Origin: Thiotrichales bacterium
GTDB taxonomy: Bacteria; Pseudomonadota; Gammaproteobacteria; HK1
Direction: 5' to 3'
DNA length: 64,000 nucleotides
Assembly (NCBI GenBank): GCA_026709935.1
Contig: JAPOSC010000048.1
Location: forward strand, 62,001 to 126,000
In this document: piece after piece, positions 43,785-52,163 of the stretch
How positions within the stretch are numbered: position 1 is the first letter of the stretch
Layout of the letters: every line of letters starts with the position of its first letter
Notes under the pieces: model-generated
What the model was told of the DNA's origin: nothing
Databases searched by the model: none
What the model saw: the letters and a program-made list of their open reading frames with translations, nothing else
Program-made: the position numbers and the translations under genes

Positions 43785-44477
43785 GTGTTCGACGCCTTGT
43801 CGACGTTGATGTACTCCGTTTCGGTCTGGGCGCTGCCCGCGCTGACCGCGATCACGTTGCACGAGGCGGCGCACGGGTGGGTGGCGTGGAAGCTGGGTGA
43901 CGATACCGCGATGCGCGCGGGCCGGGTGAGCTTCAATCCCGCGCGACACGTCGATCCTGTCGGCACCCTGCTTGTGCCCGGGCTTCTGCTGGCGATGAAG
44001 GCGCCGTTCCTGTTCGGCTACGCGAAGCCGGTGGTACCGGTCGACTTCTCCCGCCTCCGCCAGCCCCGACGCGACATGATCTGGGTGGCGGCGGCCGGTC
44101 CGGGGGTCAACCTCGCCATGGCGTACCTAGCCGCGCTCCTGATGTATGTCACCATCCTGTTTCCCGATATCGCGCGTCCGTGGCTGTTCCAGAACCTCAA
44201 GAACGCGTTGCTGCTGAACGTCGTGCTCGCGGTATTCAACATGCTGCCGCTTCCTCCGCTGGACGGAGGCCGGGTGGTTCTGGGACTCCTGCCCCGATCC
44301 CTCGCGGTGCCCTACGCGAAGCTTGAACGCTACGGCATGGCCATCATCATCGGGCTGCTCATCGTGCCGCCCCTCATCGGTACCCAGATCGGGATGAAGC
44401 TCGACCTGCTGCCGTGGCTGATTCTGACCCCGGTGGAGATCCTCATCGACACGATCCTGACCCTCGCGGGGCACTGA
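43785..44477 (+). CDS. M50-family site-2-type zinc metalloprotease
   Basis: 230 residues, five or so membrane segments. Zinc motif HEAAH (H26-E27-H30) in TAITLHEAAHGWVAWKLGD and the third ligand D160 in FNMLPLPPLDGGRV. It lacks PDZ and CBS domains, matching the short M50 subgroup common in proteobacteria. The likely role is intramembrane proteolysis of an unknown substrate. I chose GTG 43785 with AGGGA nine bases upstream; the frame is open further upstream but without homology. Confidence 0.9.
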   Translation: MFDALSTLMYSVSVWALPALTAITLHEAAHGWVAWKLGDDTAMRAGRVSFNPARHVDPVGTLLVPGLLLAMKAPFLFGYAKPVVPVDFSRLRQPRRDMIWVAAAGPGVNLAMAYLAALLMYVTILFPDIARPWLFQNLKNALLLNVVLAVFNMLPLPPLDGGRVVLGLLPRSLAVPYAKLERYGMAIIIGLLIVPPLIGTQIGMKLDLLPWLILTPVEILIDTILTLAGH

Positions 44478-44516
44478 CTGCGCCGTTCTCCCTCCCTCTC
44501 GTCGTGCGCGGACGTG

Positions 44517-44541
44517 GCCCGGAAATTTTACCGATTCACGG
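44517..44541 (+). repeat. Dispersed repeat, copy 1 (GCCCGGAAATTTTACCGATT)
   Basis: Matches the copies at 59311, 59401 (inverted) and 61540 (inverted); consensus CCCGGAAATTTCACCGATT. It lies just after the M50 gene. This copy has one T for C change. Confidence 0.7.
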
Positions 44542-44560
44542 CCGCGGATCTGATCGAACC

Positions 44561-44583
44561 AACGCTTGCTCTGCAAGCGTTTT
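44561..44583 (+). terminator. Intrinsic terminator after the M50 gene
   Basis: AACGCTTG at 44561-44568 pairs with CAAGCGTT at 44574-44581 around loop CTCTG, followed by TT and a T-rich ACGTTTTC. It lies 85 bases after the M50 protease stop in the gap to the convergent GMC oxidoreductase. Confidence 0.65.
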
Positions 44584-44697
44584 ACGTTTTCGCCGCGTTG
44601 CACAAGGCCAGGGTGTGGCTCGGGGTGCTTGATGCCGCTCGCTTCGCAAGCTCGCTCTGTACCTGCGGGTACGTCTGCACGCCCCGAGAAATGCGAG

Positions 44698-46332
44698 TCA
44701 ATCGTCCGAGAAGTGGAACCGCGCCCTGAACGGCGGGAGCTGCTCCTTGCCGAGGATGAAGTCCGCCGCCCGGGCCGCGATCATCTGCGTCGGCGCGTTG
44801 AGATTGGCGCTGATCACCTGAGGCATGACGGAAGCGTCGACGACGCGCAGGCCCTCCATCCCGTGCACGCGCATCTCGCCGTCGACGACCGCCATCGCGT
44901 CGGTGCCCATGCGGCAGGTCGCGCAGGGGTGGTAGTCGGTTTCCACCGCGCTGCGGAGAAAGGCGAGGAGGTCGGCGTCACTGGTCGCGTCCTCACCCGG
45001 GCGGATCTCGGTGCCGCGCAGGGCGTCGAATGCCGGCTGGCGGATAAGATCGCGCGCGGCGCGTACGCCCTCGATCAGCTCGCGTCGGTCATGTTCGGTC
45101 GCGAGATAGTTGAAGTGGAGCGCGGGCTTCTCGAACGGGTCGGCGGATTTCAGATCGATGCGGCCGCGGCTCGTCGGGCGTAACTGGTCGACATGAAGCG
45201 CGAACGCCTGGTGCAGCCTGATGGCGCCATCCTCGTGGGAGAAGCCCACGGGACCGAAGTGATACTGGAGGTTCGGGTACGGGACGTCGCAGTTTCCGAA
45301 CACGAGACCGCCTGCCTCCCAGATGTTCGACGCGGCGATGCCGGAGCGCGTGAGCAGCCACCGCGCACCGGCCATCAGCTTGCGGTGGGGCTTCGCGATC
45401 CGGTCGATGGTGACCGGCCGGGTGCAGGCGACCTGGACGATGACGGTCGGATGGTCCTGCAGGTTCCGGCCCACCCCCGGCAGATCCAGCCTGGGCTCGA
45501 TGCCGACCGAGCGCAGGTGATCGGCCGGTCCGATGCCCGAGATCATCATGAGCTGGGGCGAGTTGATGGCACCGCCCGAGAGAATGACCTCGCGCTCGGC
45601 CCGGGCGGTACGGATCTCGCCATGGCGCTGATACTCGATCCCCACCGCGCGATGGCCTTCGATGACGATGCGGCGGGCCATGGCGCGGGTTTCCAGACGC
45701 AGGTTCTTCCGCCTCAACGCGGGTCCGAGGTGGGCGACCGCGGCGCTGCAACGGCGACCGTGCTTCTTCGTGCTGTCCAGCCGGGCGACGCCCTCCGGTC
45801 GATAGCCGTTGAGATCGTCCGAGCGTCCCTGCCCGGCCTGCTCCCCTGCGTCGAGAAAAGCGTCGAACAGCGGATTCCGGAAGTTGCCGCGCGTGACGCC
45901 GAGCGGGCCATCGGCCCCGCGCCAGTCGTCGGCTCCGCGGTCGCTCGCTTCGCCTGCCTTGAAGTAGGGCAGACACTGGTCGTAGGTCCATTGCCCGAGC
46001 CCGTACTCGCCGGCCCAGCGGTCGTAGTCCAGAGGATGCCCGCGCATGTAGACCATGGCGTTGATCGACGACGAGCCGCCCACGACCTTGCCGCGCGGCG
46101 TATACACGTTTCGCCCGTTCAGTTCGGGTTCGTCTTCGGTCTCGTAGTTCCAGTTGAGGGTGGGATCGTTGTGGACGGCGTGGACGCCGGCCGGGATGTG
46201 GATCATGAGGTTTCGGTCCATGGGACCAGCTTCCAGCACCAGAACCCGCAGGCCCGGATCCGCGCTCAGCCGGTTCGCCAGCACGCAGCCGGCGGAGCCG
46301 GCGCCGCAGATGATGTAGTCGTACGTCATCAT
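44698..46332 (-). CDS. GMC-family FAD oxidoreductase (choline-dehydrogenase-like)
   Basis: 544 residues. FAD motif YDYIICGAGSAGCVLANRLS at the N-terminus, GMC signature GKVVGGSSSINAMVYMRG, second signature SGGAINSPQLMMISGIGPA, and the active-site region HPCATCRMG with the C-terminal NAPTQMIAARAADFIL. The overall form is that of BetA-like alcohol dehydrogenases. Choline is only one of the possible substrates, because no betB or betI is adjacent; long-chain or aromatic alcohols are alternatives. The start is at one of two adjacent ATG codons (46332 or 46329). Confidence 0.9.
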   Translation of the reverse strand: MMTYDYIICGAGSAGCVLANRLSADPGLRVLVLEAGPMDRNLMIHIPAGVHAVHNDPTLNWNYETEDEPELNGRNVYTPRGKVVGGSSSINAMVYMRGHPLDYDRWAGEYGLGQWTYDQCLPYFKAGEASDRGADDWRGADGPLGVTRGNFRNPLFDAFLDAGEQAGQGRSDDLNGYRPEGVARLDSTKKHGRRCSAAVAHLGPALRRKNLRLETRAMARRIVIEGHRAVGIEYQRHGEIRTARAEREVILSGGAINSPQLMMISGIGPADHLRSVGIEPRLDLPGVGRNLQDHPTVIVQVACTRPVTIDRIAKPHRKLMAGARWLLTRSGIAASNIWEAGGLVFGNCDVPYPNLQYHFGPVGFSHEDGAIRLHQAFALHVDQLRPTSRGRIDLKSADPFEKPALHFNYLATEHDRRELIEGVRAARDLIRQPAFDALRGTEIRPGEDATSDADLLAFLRSAVETDYHPCATCRMGTDAMAVVDGEMRVHGMEGLRVVDASVMPQVISANLNAPTQMIAARAADFILGKEQLPPFRARFHFSDD

Positions 46333-46655
46333 CCTGGCCCGGTGCTCTCGTGCGAGTCGAGGTGGAAGGTCACCTTCACGAACCCATCCAAATCGCTTGT
46401 TCTTCGGTCGGGACGTATCCGAATGCGTTGATGTCCGATCATTCCACAGGCGACGCCCGTCGCACTACCAATGCCCGATCATGAATCCGAGTGCGCATTC
46501 GTGGCGCTGTTGGTGCAGAGCTCCCACGGATTGTCGCCGGGGTATCCCCGGGCGCGCAGGCAGTCGCGGTGTGATTCGGGCGAAATTTCGACTTCCGGAG
46601 CGACCATTCGGGCGATAATGGTGTCGATTCGGGAATTCAATCCGGGAGGTGTGTC
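46333..46655. repeat. Gap with the left direct repeat of the nucleotidyltransferase module
   Basis: The 323-base gap carries, at 46393-46446, a 54-base copy of the 5' end of an AlbA_2/HATPase gene that recurs at 47651-47704 with three mismatches. In this copy the coding frame begins with a stop codon, so it is non-functional. A strong ribosome-binding site GGGAGG (46644-46649) near the right end serves the small gene at 46656. Nothing else is recognisable. Confidence 0.75.
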
Positions 46656-46922
46656 GTGACCGGGTACCGGCGCATCCTGATCGATGTTCGGCCGGCTGCC
46701 GTGACCCGAGCGAGCGATCCGTTGCACGCTCGGGGCGGACGGTCCGTTACGGTCGAGGGCGCGTACCATCCCCCCCTGATCGAGTCGCTCGCGCCCGACT
46801 ACCTCCGGCGCATCCTTCGCCTCGAAGCCATGTCCGGAAATGCATCCGGTGCGGACAAGAGCTGGGTCCACCAGGCGCACGCGGCTGCCGTACGTCACCT
46901 GAATTCGGCAAGGCGGCGCTGA
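46656..46922 (+). CDS. Small protein upstream of the nucleotidyltransferase (possible antitoxin)
   Basis: 88 residues from GTG 46656, backed by GGGAGG about six bases upstream. I do not recognise a family. The second half looks helical (LAPDYLRRILRLEAM, WVHQAHAAAVRHL) and the protein is basic. It ends seven bases before the GTG of the nucleotidyltransferase gene, so the two form an operon. The arrangement is that of a two-gene toxin-antitoxin or AbiE-type module with the antitoxin first; this is inference from layout. Confidence 0.55.
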   Translation: MTGYRRILIDVRPAAVTRASDPLHARGGRSVTVEGAYHPPLIESLAPDYLRRILRLEAMSGNASGADKSWVHQAHAAAVRHLNSARRR

Positions 46923-46929
46923 GAGTCCC

Positions 46930-47454
46930 GTGGATCGGTTCGCCTCGCTTGCCGGTGCCCTCTCGGCGCGTGGGGTGCGCTATCTGGTCATCGGCGTATG
47001 GGGTGCGAACTACTACGCGCCTTCTGGCAGTGCGATGTTCACCACGCTCGATCGCGATCTTTTTCTACCCGCGGACACCGGGAATTTGCTTGTGGCCTGG
47101 CAAGTGTGCCTGGACAGTGGATTCGAGTTGTTCGCCGGGATGGAGCGGCTCGACGAACCGCGAGATGCGGATCTGGCCCGTGCGATAGTCGAGCGACGTG
47201 CGCTCACCCGTGCCAGCGACGGGATGGGGACGGATGTCGATCTGTCGCTCGTGATGAGTGGTTTCGATTTCGAGGCGATCTGGCCGGCGCGCCGAATATT
47301 CGAAGTCGATGAGATCGCGATTCCGGTGGCGCGGCTCTCCCATATCGTGGAATCGAAGGCGAGAGCGGGGAGGGAGAAGGATCGACTATTCCTCGCAACC
47401 CATCGGGAGGCGCTCGACTCCATCCTCTCCGAAATTTCGGGTCCGCGCCGGTAG
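46930..47454 (+). CDS. Nucleotidyltransferase-fold protein (DUF6036/AbiEii-like)
   Basis: 174 residues. FASLAGALSARGVRYLVIGVWGANYY resembles the helix and glycine motif of pol-beta-type nucleotidyltransferases; LDRDLFLP (D41, D43) would be the metal-binding pair. VARLSHIVESKARAGREKDRLFL near the C-terminus is the region conserved in this family (KxxAGRxKD). The glycine motif is VWG rather than GGxA, so activity may be altered. It could act as a toxin or antiviral transferase with the 88-residue upstream protein. Its stop abuts the converging AlbA_2 fragment. Confidence 0.65.
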   Translation: MDRFASLAGALSARGVRYLVIGVWGANYYAPSGSAMFTTLDRDLFLPADTGNLLVAWQVCLDSGFELFAGMERLDEPRDADLARAIVERRALTRASDGMGTDVDLSLVMSGFDFEAIWPARRIFEVDEIAIPVARLSHIVESKARAGREKDRLFLATHREALDSILSEISGPRR

Positions 47455-47457
47455 CGC

Positions 47458-47705
47458 TGCGGATCCTTCCCGAAGGCCAGAATCCCGTAGAGCGTTGCGT
47501 GCAGTTCCCCTCCGGTCTCCACGACAACGTCGCGATTGCGTAGATCGTCCCCGCGGTCCGGCTGCGGGTCGTTCACGGTGTCGAAGCCCGGACGCTCCAG
47601 ATAGGTGCGGAATGCACCGAGATCGATGTGCTCCGGCGTGGCATCCGGAATCGCCTGTTCTTCGGTCAGGACGTATCCGAATGCGTTGATGTCCGACCAT
47701 TCCAT
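47458..47705 (-). pseudogene. 5' fragment of an AlbA_2/HATPase regulator gene
   Basis: The minus strand gives MEWSDINAFGYVLTEEQAIP, then DATPEHIDLGAFRTYLERPG, ETGGELHATLYGILAFGKDPQRY. This is the region preceding and entering the ATP-binding part of the family also seen at 1074-1681. Homology stops at 47458, exactly where the nucleotidyltransferase gene ends; beyond that the frame is merely antisense. Its first 54 bases (47651-47704) are the right direct repeat of the module. Confidence 0.7.
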
Positions 47706-48986
47706 TTTCAGAGCCTCCAGAACCCGCTACGTGCCGTTTCGGCACGGTTCAACTCACCACTGAGACCCTGACCACGACCGACCTTTCCGGATACTACCGC
47801 TCCGCGGTGCGCATCGGTGTCTACCTGCACCCACTGCCACGGGGCCGCACGCTGCACCGAGGGGGCCGCCGGCGTCCTGTTCGCCCCGAACAACCCCCGG
47901 TGCCCGGTGGCGTTTCTGCGCAAGATGCGCGCACGCCATCGTGGCCGAGTACGCCGTGAAGTTCGGTGAGACGTGGGCATTCGAGCCGGACAGATCGGTG
48001 AAATCCCCGGCTCGGTGGGGACACACATATCCCGGTCGGCACTGGGCGGCAGTCTGTGAGAACCGACGCACAAATGCCTGTAAACGCTCGAAAAAAGAGC
48101 GATACGGCGAATGGTGAGGGACGGCGAGGAATTCAGGTACAGTGGGTGTGACTGCATATTGGCTCGAATCGCAGCCAGGAAAGACCCACACACGAGCGGG
48201 AGAAAGCATACTGTTTCGTGTGTGTTGGCAAATACTCTTGAACGACAGGAATGTCTTGAATGCGACATTTTTGCCAGTGAGCCTTTCTGCCATTTGGTGA
48301 AGGTATCTGTAAGGTATCTGTTCGGAACTGTGCGCCTTTTTTTCTGCATTTACAACTACTTGGCGCAGCGTCTGGTCGGACGCGGAGGGCCTCTGGGGCC
48401 GTGACTGGCGGGCACAGTGAGGCGTTCGCTCGAAATCCGGGAATCCTCCCTCTCACCCCCTCAATTCGCCCCCCGCCGGGACCTCGATGGTGACCGGCTC
48501 GGGACGCATTTTCCCCCTCTGGGTAACAACTGGGGACACGTGGGTAACAAATACAGCGCCTGATGAGAACCGGATGCGAAGCATTCGTATTGTTGTTGAG
48601 CGAGTTCTAATCCTCTGTTTTAGCTGGTAATTCCTCTCTGATGCATGGCCCCGAGCGAGCACTTTCGTGCTCGCGAGGACGCGCAACCCCCCAATCACAC
48701 CCACAGTACCTGACTCGACCCGTCGAGATCAGACCTCAAAACGCCGGGTGGATTCGCACTCCACGGCCAGGAATACACGCGCGCAGCAAGGCTTGTACGA
48801 CCCCACGGCTTCATCGCGTAGGGGACCGGCGAAGGCCGATGCGAAGTGAAGGGCCAACGCCGATGCGTAGTGGGGGGTGCTATGTCGGAATCTCGGGGCG
48901 GTTCTCTGAGCCCACCCGCCGTGTGGCCCTCCGAGGTGGTCGCCGCCGACCGGGCGGTGAATCTTCAGATACCAGGAGCGCACGAA
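47706..48986. other. Gene-poor, more AT-rich interval
   Basis: About 1.3 kb without a recognisable gene. Open frames on both strands lack conserved motifs; a plus-strand stretch near 47940-48117 is open but unknown. The sequence becomes clearly less GC-rich after about 48050. Short direct repeats are seen: AGGTATCTGT twice near 48300-48320, GGGTAACAA at 48521 and 48542, and CCGATGCG(A/T)AGTG twice near 48835-48872. It may be foreign or decayed DNA attached to the following lipoprotein gene. Confidence 0.5.
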
Positions 48987-50541
48987 ATGATGAAAGCACG
49001 AGCAAGCCTATGGGCGAGCATGGCCATCGCGGCCAGCATCGGCCTCGCGGGATGCGGGGGGGTCGAGCAACAAGACAGAGACGGACGACGACACGACGAC
49101 GTCGACTCCCGCCCAGATGCAGGCGGAGAAGCAGGCTCTTGACGGCGCAATCACAGTAGCGCGTGAAGCCATTGGAGACTTGGTTGGCGTAACTGCCACG
49201 GATAGCCTCACGACCCCGCTCAGTCAAGCGATCACCACACTGAAGGGTCTGATCGATGGAGTTGAGCACGGTACCGATACCGGTGAAGCGACCGGAGTCC
49301 TAGCAGATGCCGAGGAGGCCCTCCGAATCGCGACCGGCAAGGTTACGGAGGCGGCTGGAAAGGCGAGCCTCGATAAGGGGAAGGCGCTGTACGGGAAGCT
49401 CAATCGTTTCGATAGGGCTTCTTTTGCCACTAGCGGAGATCTCGACATTGATGCGAATTCTAATGCTGATGGTGATGACGTATCTCCATCTTTTACAGGA
49501 CTCGAAGAGCAGAGTGCACCTGTCTCTCCTCTCGGCGGCTGGAGCGGCGCAGACTACATGAATGAGGATGGCAAGGGAGACTCTAAGGTCACGAATACTG
49601 CGCGCATCTATTCAAATGCTGATGCTCCTAAGTCATTTTCGTTTCTGTCTGAGAAAGCAGGGCACGGTCTAGACGCAGCAGAAGGAGATGATGTTTATAC
49701 AGTACCGTCTGATACGGCTAACGCTAATATCGGTGGTAGTGGATTTCCGTCAGGCGGTCAACTCACCTATCGAACAGATAGTTCGCGAAAGTTCTCAGGC
49801 ACTTTTATGGGAGCGTCAGGCGAATATGCGTGTACTGCTAGTGATGAGACTGGCTGCACAGCAACGCATGGAGAAAATGGGATTACTCTTGCTGGAACAT
49901 GGACATTCACCCCTGTCGCCGGCGCTACGGTTATGAGGGAAGATAGAAGCTACCTGTTCTTCGGTTGGTGGCTGCGCGAAGACAAGGATGGCCCAGTCCG
50001 AGCAAGCGCGTTTTATGGGACGACCGGAGTTACTGGCGATCTTGCTCCTGCGGCATTAGCAGGAAGTGCTCTGCCTGCTTCTGGCACTGCTACTTATGAG
50101 GGCGAGGCTGCTGGAAAGTTTGCCATTCGGTACGGAGATAACGCCGATGCCGGTCATTTCACGGCTGATGCAGAGCTAGAGGCAACCTTTGGTGAAGGAA
50201 GCAACTCGAAACTCTCCGGGACTATCGATAACTTCCGCCTGAATGATGGATCTACCGATCCAGGTTGGAGCGTATCCCTAGAGGAAGAGGAAGGGGTCAC
50301 GAATTCTATGTTCACGAGGACTGGAACTACTGGAGACGATGCTGTCGTTGCTACAAAGTGGTCGATGGGAGAGGATGATGCTGCGCCAGGGCAGACGGGA
50401 TATTGGGAAGCTCAAATGTTCCAAGAAGGCGAGGCAGTTGACGGTGTAACGAGCAACCTCCCGACGACCGTAGTTGGCAAGTTCCACGCTGGTTTCGGTG
50501 GCACGCATAAAATGGTCGGTGCGTTCGGAGCTACGCGGTAA
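48987..50541 (+). CDS. TbpB-like surface lipoprotein with a frameshift at a G7 run
   Basis: ATG 48987 (AGGAG nine bases upstream) starts a lipoprotein signal (SMAIAASIGLAGC). Directly after the lipobox Cys is a run of seven G (49056-49062). With seven G the frame ends after about 50 residues; with six G the protein continues as CGGSSNKTETDDDTTTSTPA and on to 50541, about 515 residues. The C-terminal half has a beta-barrel pattern resembling transferrin-binding-protein-B-type barrels: GTATYEGEAAGKFAIRYG, FTADAELEATFG, LSGTIDNFRL and a final VVGKFHAGFGGTHKMVGAFG. Codon use is AT-richer than in neighbouring genes, suggesting transfer. It is probably an outer-surface lipoprotein. The frameshift may be phase variation, decay or a sequencing error. 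Confidence 0.75.
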
Positions 50542-50559
50542 CTGAGTACGGGGCACTGA

Positions 50560-50585
50560 AGGGCGCTTCCCCTAGGGAGCGCCCT
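50560..50585 (+). terminator. Hairpin after the lipoprotein gene
   Basis: AGGGCGCT-T-CCC pairs with GGG-AGCGCCCT around loop CTA (11 bp with one T bulge), 19 bases after the stop at 50541. The following ATACTCCCTCCCC has no T run, so efficiency is uncertain. Confidence 0.55.
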
Positions 50586-50628
50586 ATACTCCCTCCCCTA
50601 CAACGGCATCGTTCAGGAGCAATCACCA

Positions 50629-50832
50629 ATGGCGACTAAACGATTCCTGCACATGCGGCTCTCCCGCCAAGACTGCGCGAATCTCGATGCGCTCGTCGAT
50701 CGGGTGAACCGCGAAGAGGGAGAGGGAGGAACCAGCTTGAACCGCATGACGGCACGGACACAGACGCGAAGTGATGTCGTGCGGCTGGCGATTGCGGAAG
50801 CGTTGTTAAGGCGGTTCGAGGGGCGCGTCTAA
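50629..50832 (+). CDS. Small ribbon-helix-helix-like protein
   Basis: 67 residues. RFLHMRLSRQDCANLDALVDRVN at the N-terminus could be the beta strand and first helix, and TRSDVVRLAIAEALLRRFEG is the second helix typical of RHH/CopG-type DNA-binding proteins. A ribosome-binding AGGAG precedes ATG 50629. No toxin partner is seen next to it. It may regulate the preceding lipoprotein gene or be an orphan antitoxin. Confidence 0.6.
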   Translation: MATKRFLHMRLSRQDCANLDALVDRVNREEGEGGTSLNRMTARTQTRSDVVRLAIAEALLRRFEGRV

Positions 50833-51266
50833 GCCGCCGGTGGTCATGCCCCACAAGGGCACAGGAAGCACAGAGCAGGTCGGTTGACCGGAGTGGGTGA
50901 GCCGGCGTCGCCTCATAAGGATTCGTCGCCTCAGCAGGATTCAGAGTCTTTCGAGGGCGCTCCCGGCGTCGTCATCCTCTCCACCTTCACCCTCGGCCGC
51001 AGACGCGGCCAGAGCCCGGACAGGGAAGCGGTGTCGGTGCTCGCGGGGATATCACAAGCGGTCCCTGCGGGCGACTCCGACCGGCATCGCTTCCTTCCCC
51101 GGTGCCGGGACTATGGCCGGTAAGGGCCGTTACCGAACACTCGACCTTCCGCCACTCCAGAGTGAAACGCATGTAACGGCTTGCCTTCATGGCCACGCTG
51201 GCGCTGGCGCTGGCTCCTGCGGCGGGAGGACCGAGAGACGCCGCGGTGCAGGACGGGTGAAGAAGA
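50833..51266. other. Gene-free gap before the trypsin-fold gene
   Basis: About 430 bases between the RHH gene and the 3' end of the minus-strand protease-like gene. Short open frames are present but without conserved features. I see no RNA gene or strong hairpin. Confidence 0.4.
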
Positions 51267-52151
51267 CTACCCCTCGCCATCGTAGCCGATGCCCTCGGCG
51301 TCGAGGAATCCACGGATGACGCGCGCATGTACCGCGAGGCCGGTATTGAGGAACTGGTGCTCTACCTGACCGGGGAGTCCGCCTGGCGCCAGGGGGCGGA
51401 ATCCGAGCGCGTGGTGCATGGTGTGGGACTGGATGCCCCATACCACCGCCTCGGGGTCGAAGACGGGGCCGCCCATCTGACCGAGCAAGCTCGGGGTCGA
51501 GGTTTCGATGAAAGCGCTGGGCGCTCCCTCGCCGCTTCCGGGCGCCCGGGTGTTGACCACCCTCGTGAACATCCCCTCCAGCGGAAACATCGGCAGTGGC
51601 ACCGAGCCTTCGGGCAGGGCGAACGCGTTCTCCTGTTCGTCGTACTGCGGCTCGATGCGGTGCAGGGGGAAGCCGAGCTTGCAGAGGCTGCGGCCAGGTT
51701 CGTATCCGCGGGAGGGATTCTTGAAGACCGGGAATTGTGCGACGGAAGTCGGATCGAACGGCTCGATCCGCCCCAGGGCAAGGTCCGCGGCGGGCATGAG
51801 CCTTGCGTCGACCAGGCGGGCGCCGTCGACGCCCCACCAGACCGAGTGGTTGCGCACCGACAACCCGCCCGGCCGGTGGAAGGTTCGCACGCCCCTCTTG
51901 CGGAACCGCTTGTCCGCCGCGAGGTCGCGCTGGAACTCGACCACATTGCCGCGGTAGCCCTGGTAGCGGCGGGCGCTCTCCTGATGCTGGCGCACGATGT
52001 CGAGGAGGTGGCCCGCGGTGAGAATCCAGCCGTCGCGGTTGACCACCACGTACGCGCCGATGGTGCTGCTGCGCTCACCCCTGGTGGTGCGGCTGGAGAT
52101 GACCATCGGCCGCGTGAAGCCGGCCGCGATGGGAACCGCCTTGCTGAACAT
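51267..52151 (-). CDS. Trypsin-fold protein lacking the catalytic Ser
   Basis: 294 residues, chymotrypsin/trypsin-like fold. His is present at H48 (VNRDGWILTAGHLL) and Asp at D123 (ADLALGRIE). The nucleophile motif, normally G-x-S-G-G, reads GQMGGPVFD with M226 at the Ser position, so it is probably not a protease. The start has GGAG upstream. It is 12 bases after the oxidase gene on the same strand and probably belongs to that operon. It may bind peptides or be a decayed protease. A 64-base part of it is duplicated in inverted orientation just upstream. Confidence 0.75.
   Translation of the reverse strand: MFSKAVPIAAGFTRPMVISSRTTRGERSSTIGAYVVVNRDGWILTAGHLLDIVRQHQESARRYQGYRGNVVEFQRDLAADKRFRKRGVRTFHRPGGLSVRNHSVWWGVDGARLVDARLMPAADLALGRIEPFDPTSVAQFPVFKNPSRGYEPGRSLCKLGFPLHRIEPQYDEQENAFALPEGSVPLPMFPLEGMFTRVVNTRAPGSGEGAPSAFIETSTPSLLGQMGGPVFDPEAVVWGIQSHTMHHALGFRPLAPGGLPGQVEHQFLNTGLAVHARVIRGFLDAEGIGYDGEG
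51751..51814. repeat. 64-bp inverted repeat, copy A (inside the trypsin-fold gene)
   Basis: The inverse of 52192-52255 with one mismatch. In this copy it encodes the conserved LVDARLMPAADLALGRIEPF region around D123, so it is the original and the other copy the duplicate. Confidence 0.9.
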
Positions 52152-52163
52152 CGGATCGTCTCC

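Noticed and set aside
44698-46332. Assignment of the GMC gene as betA
   Set aside because: No betB, betI or betT neighbours, and the family covers many alcohols; only the general call is supported.
46393-46446. Second start of an AlbA_2 gene before the nucleotidyltransferase module
   Set aside because: The frame opens with a stop codon and ends after some 20 codons, so it is only a repeat copy.
47754-48349. Minus-strand frames of about 180-210 codons in the AT-richer gap
   Set aside because: No motif, no good ribosome-binding site and no coupling to neighbours; kept as a gene-free interval.
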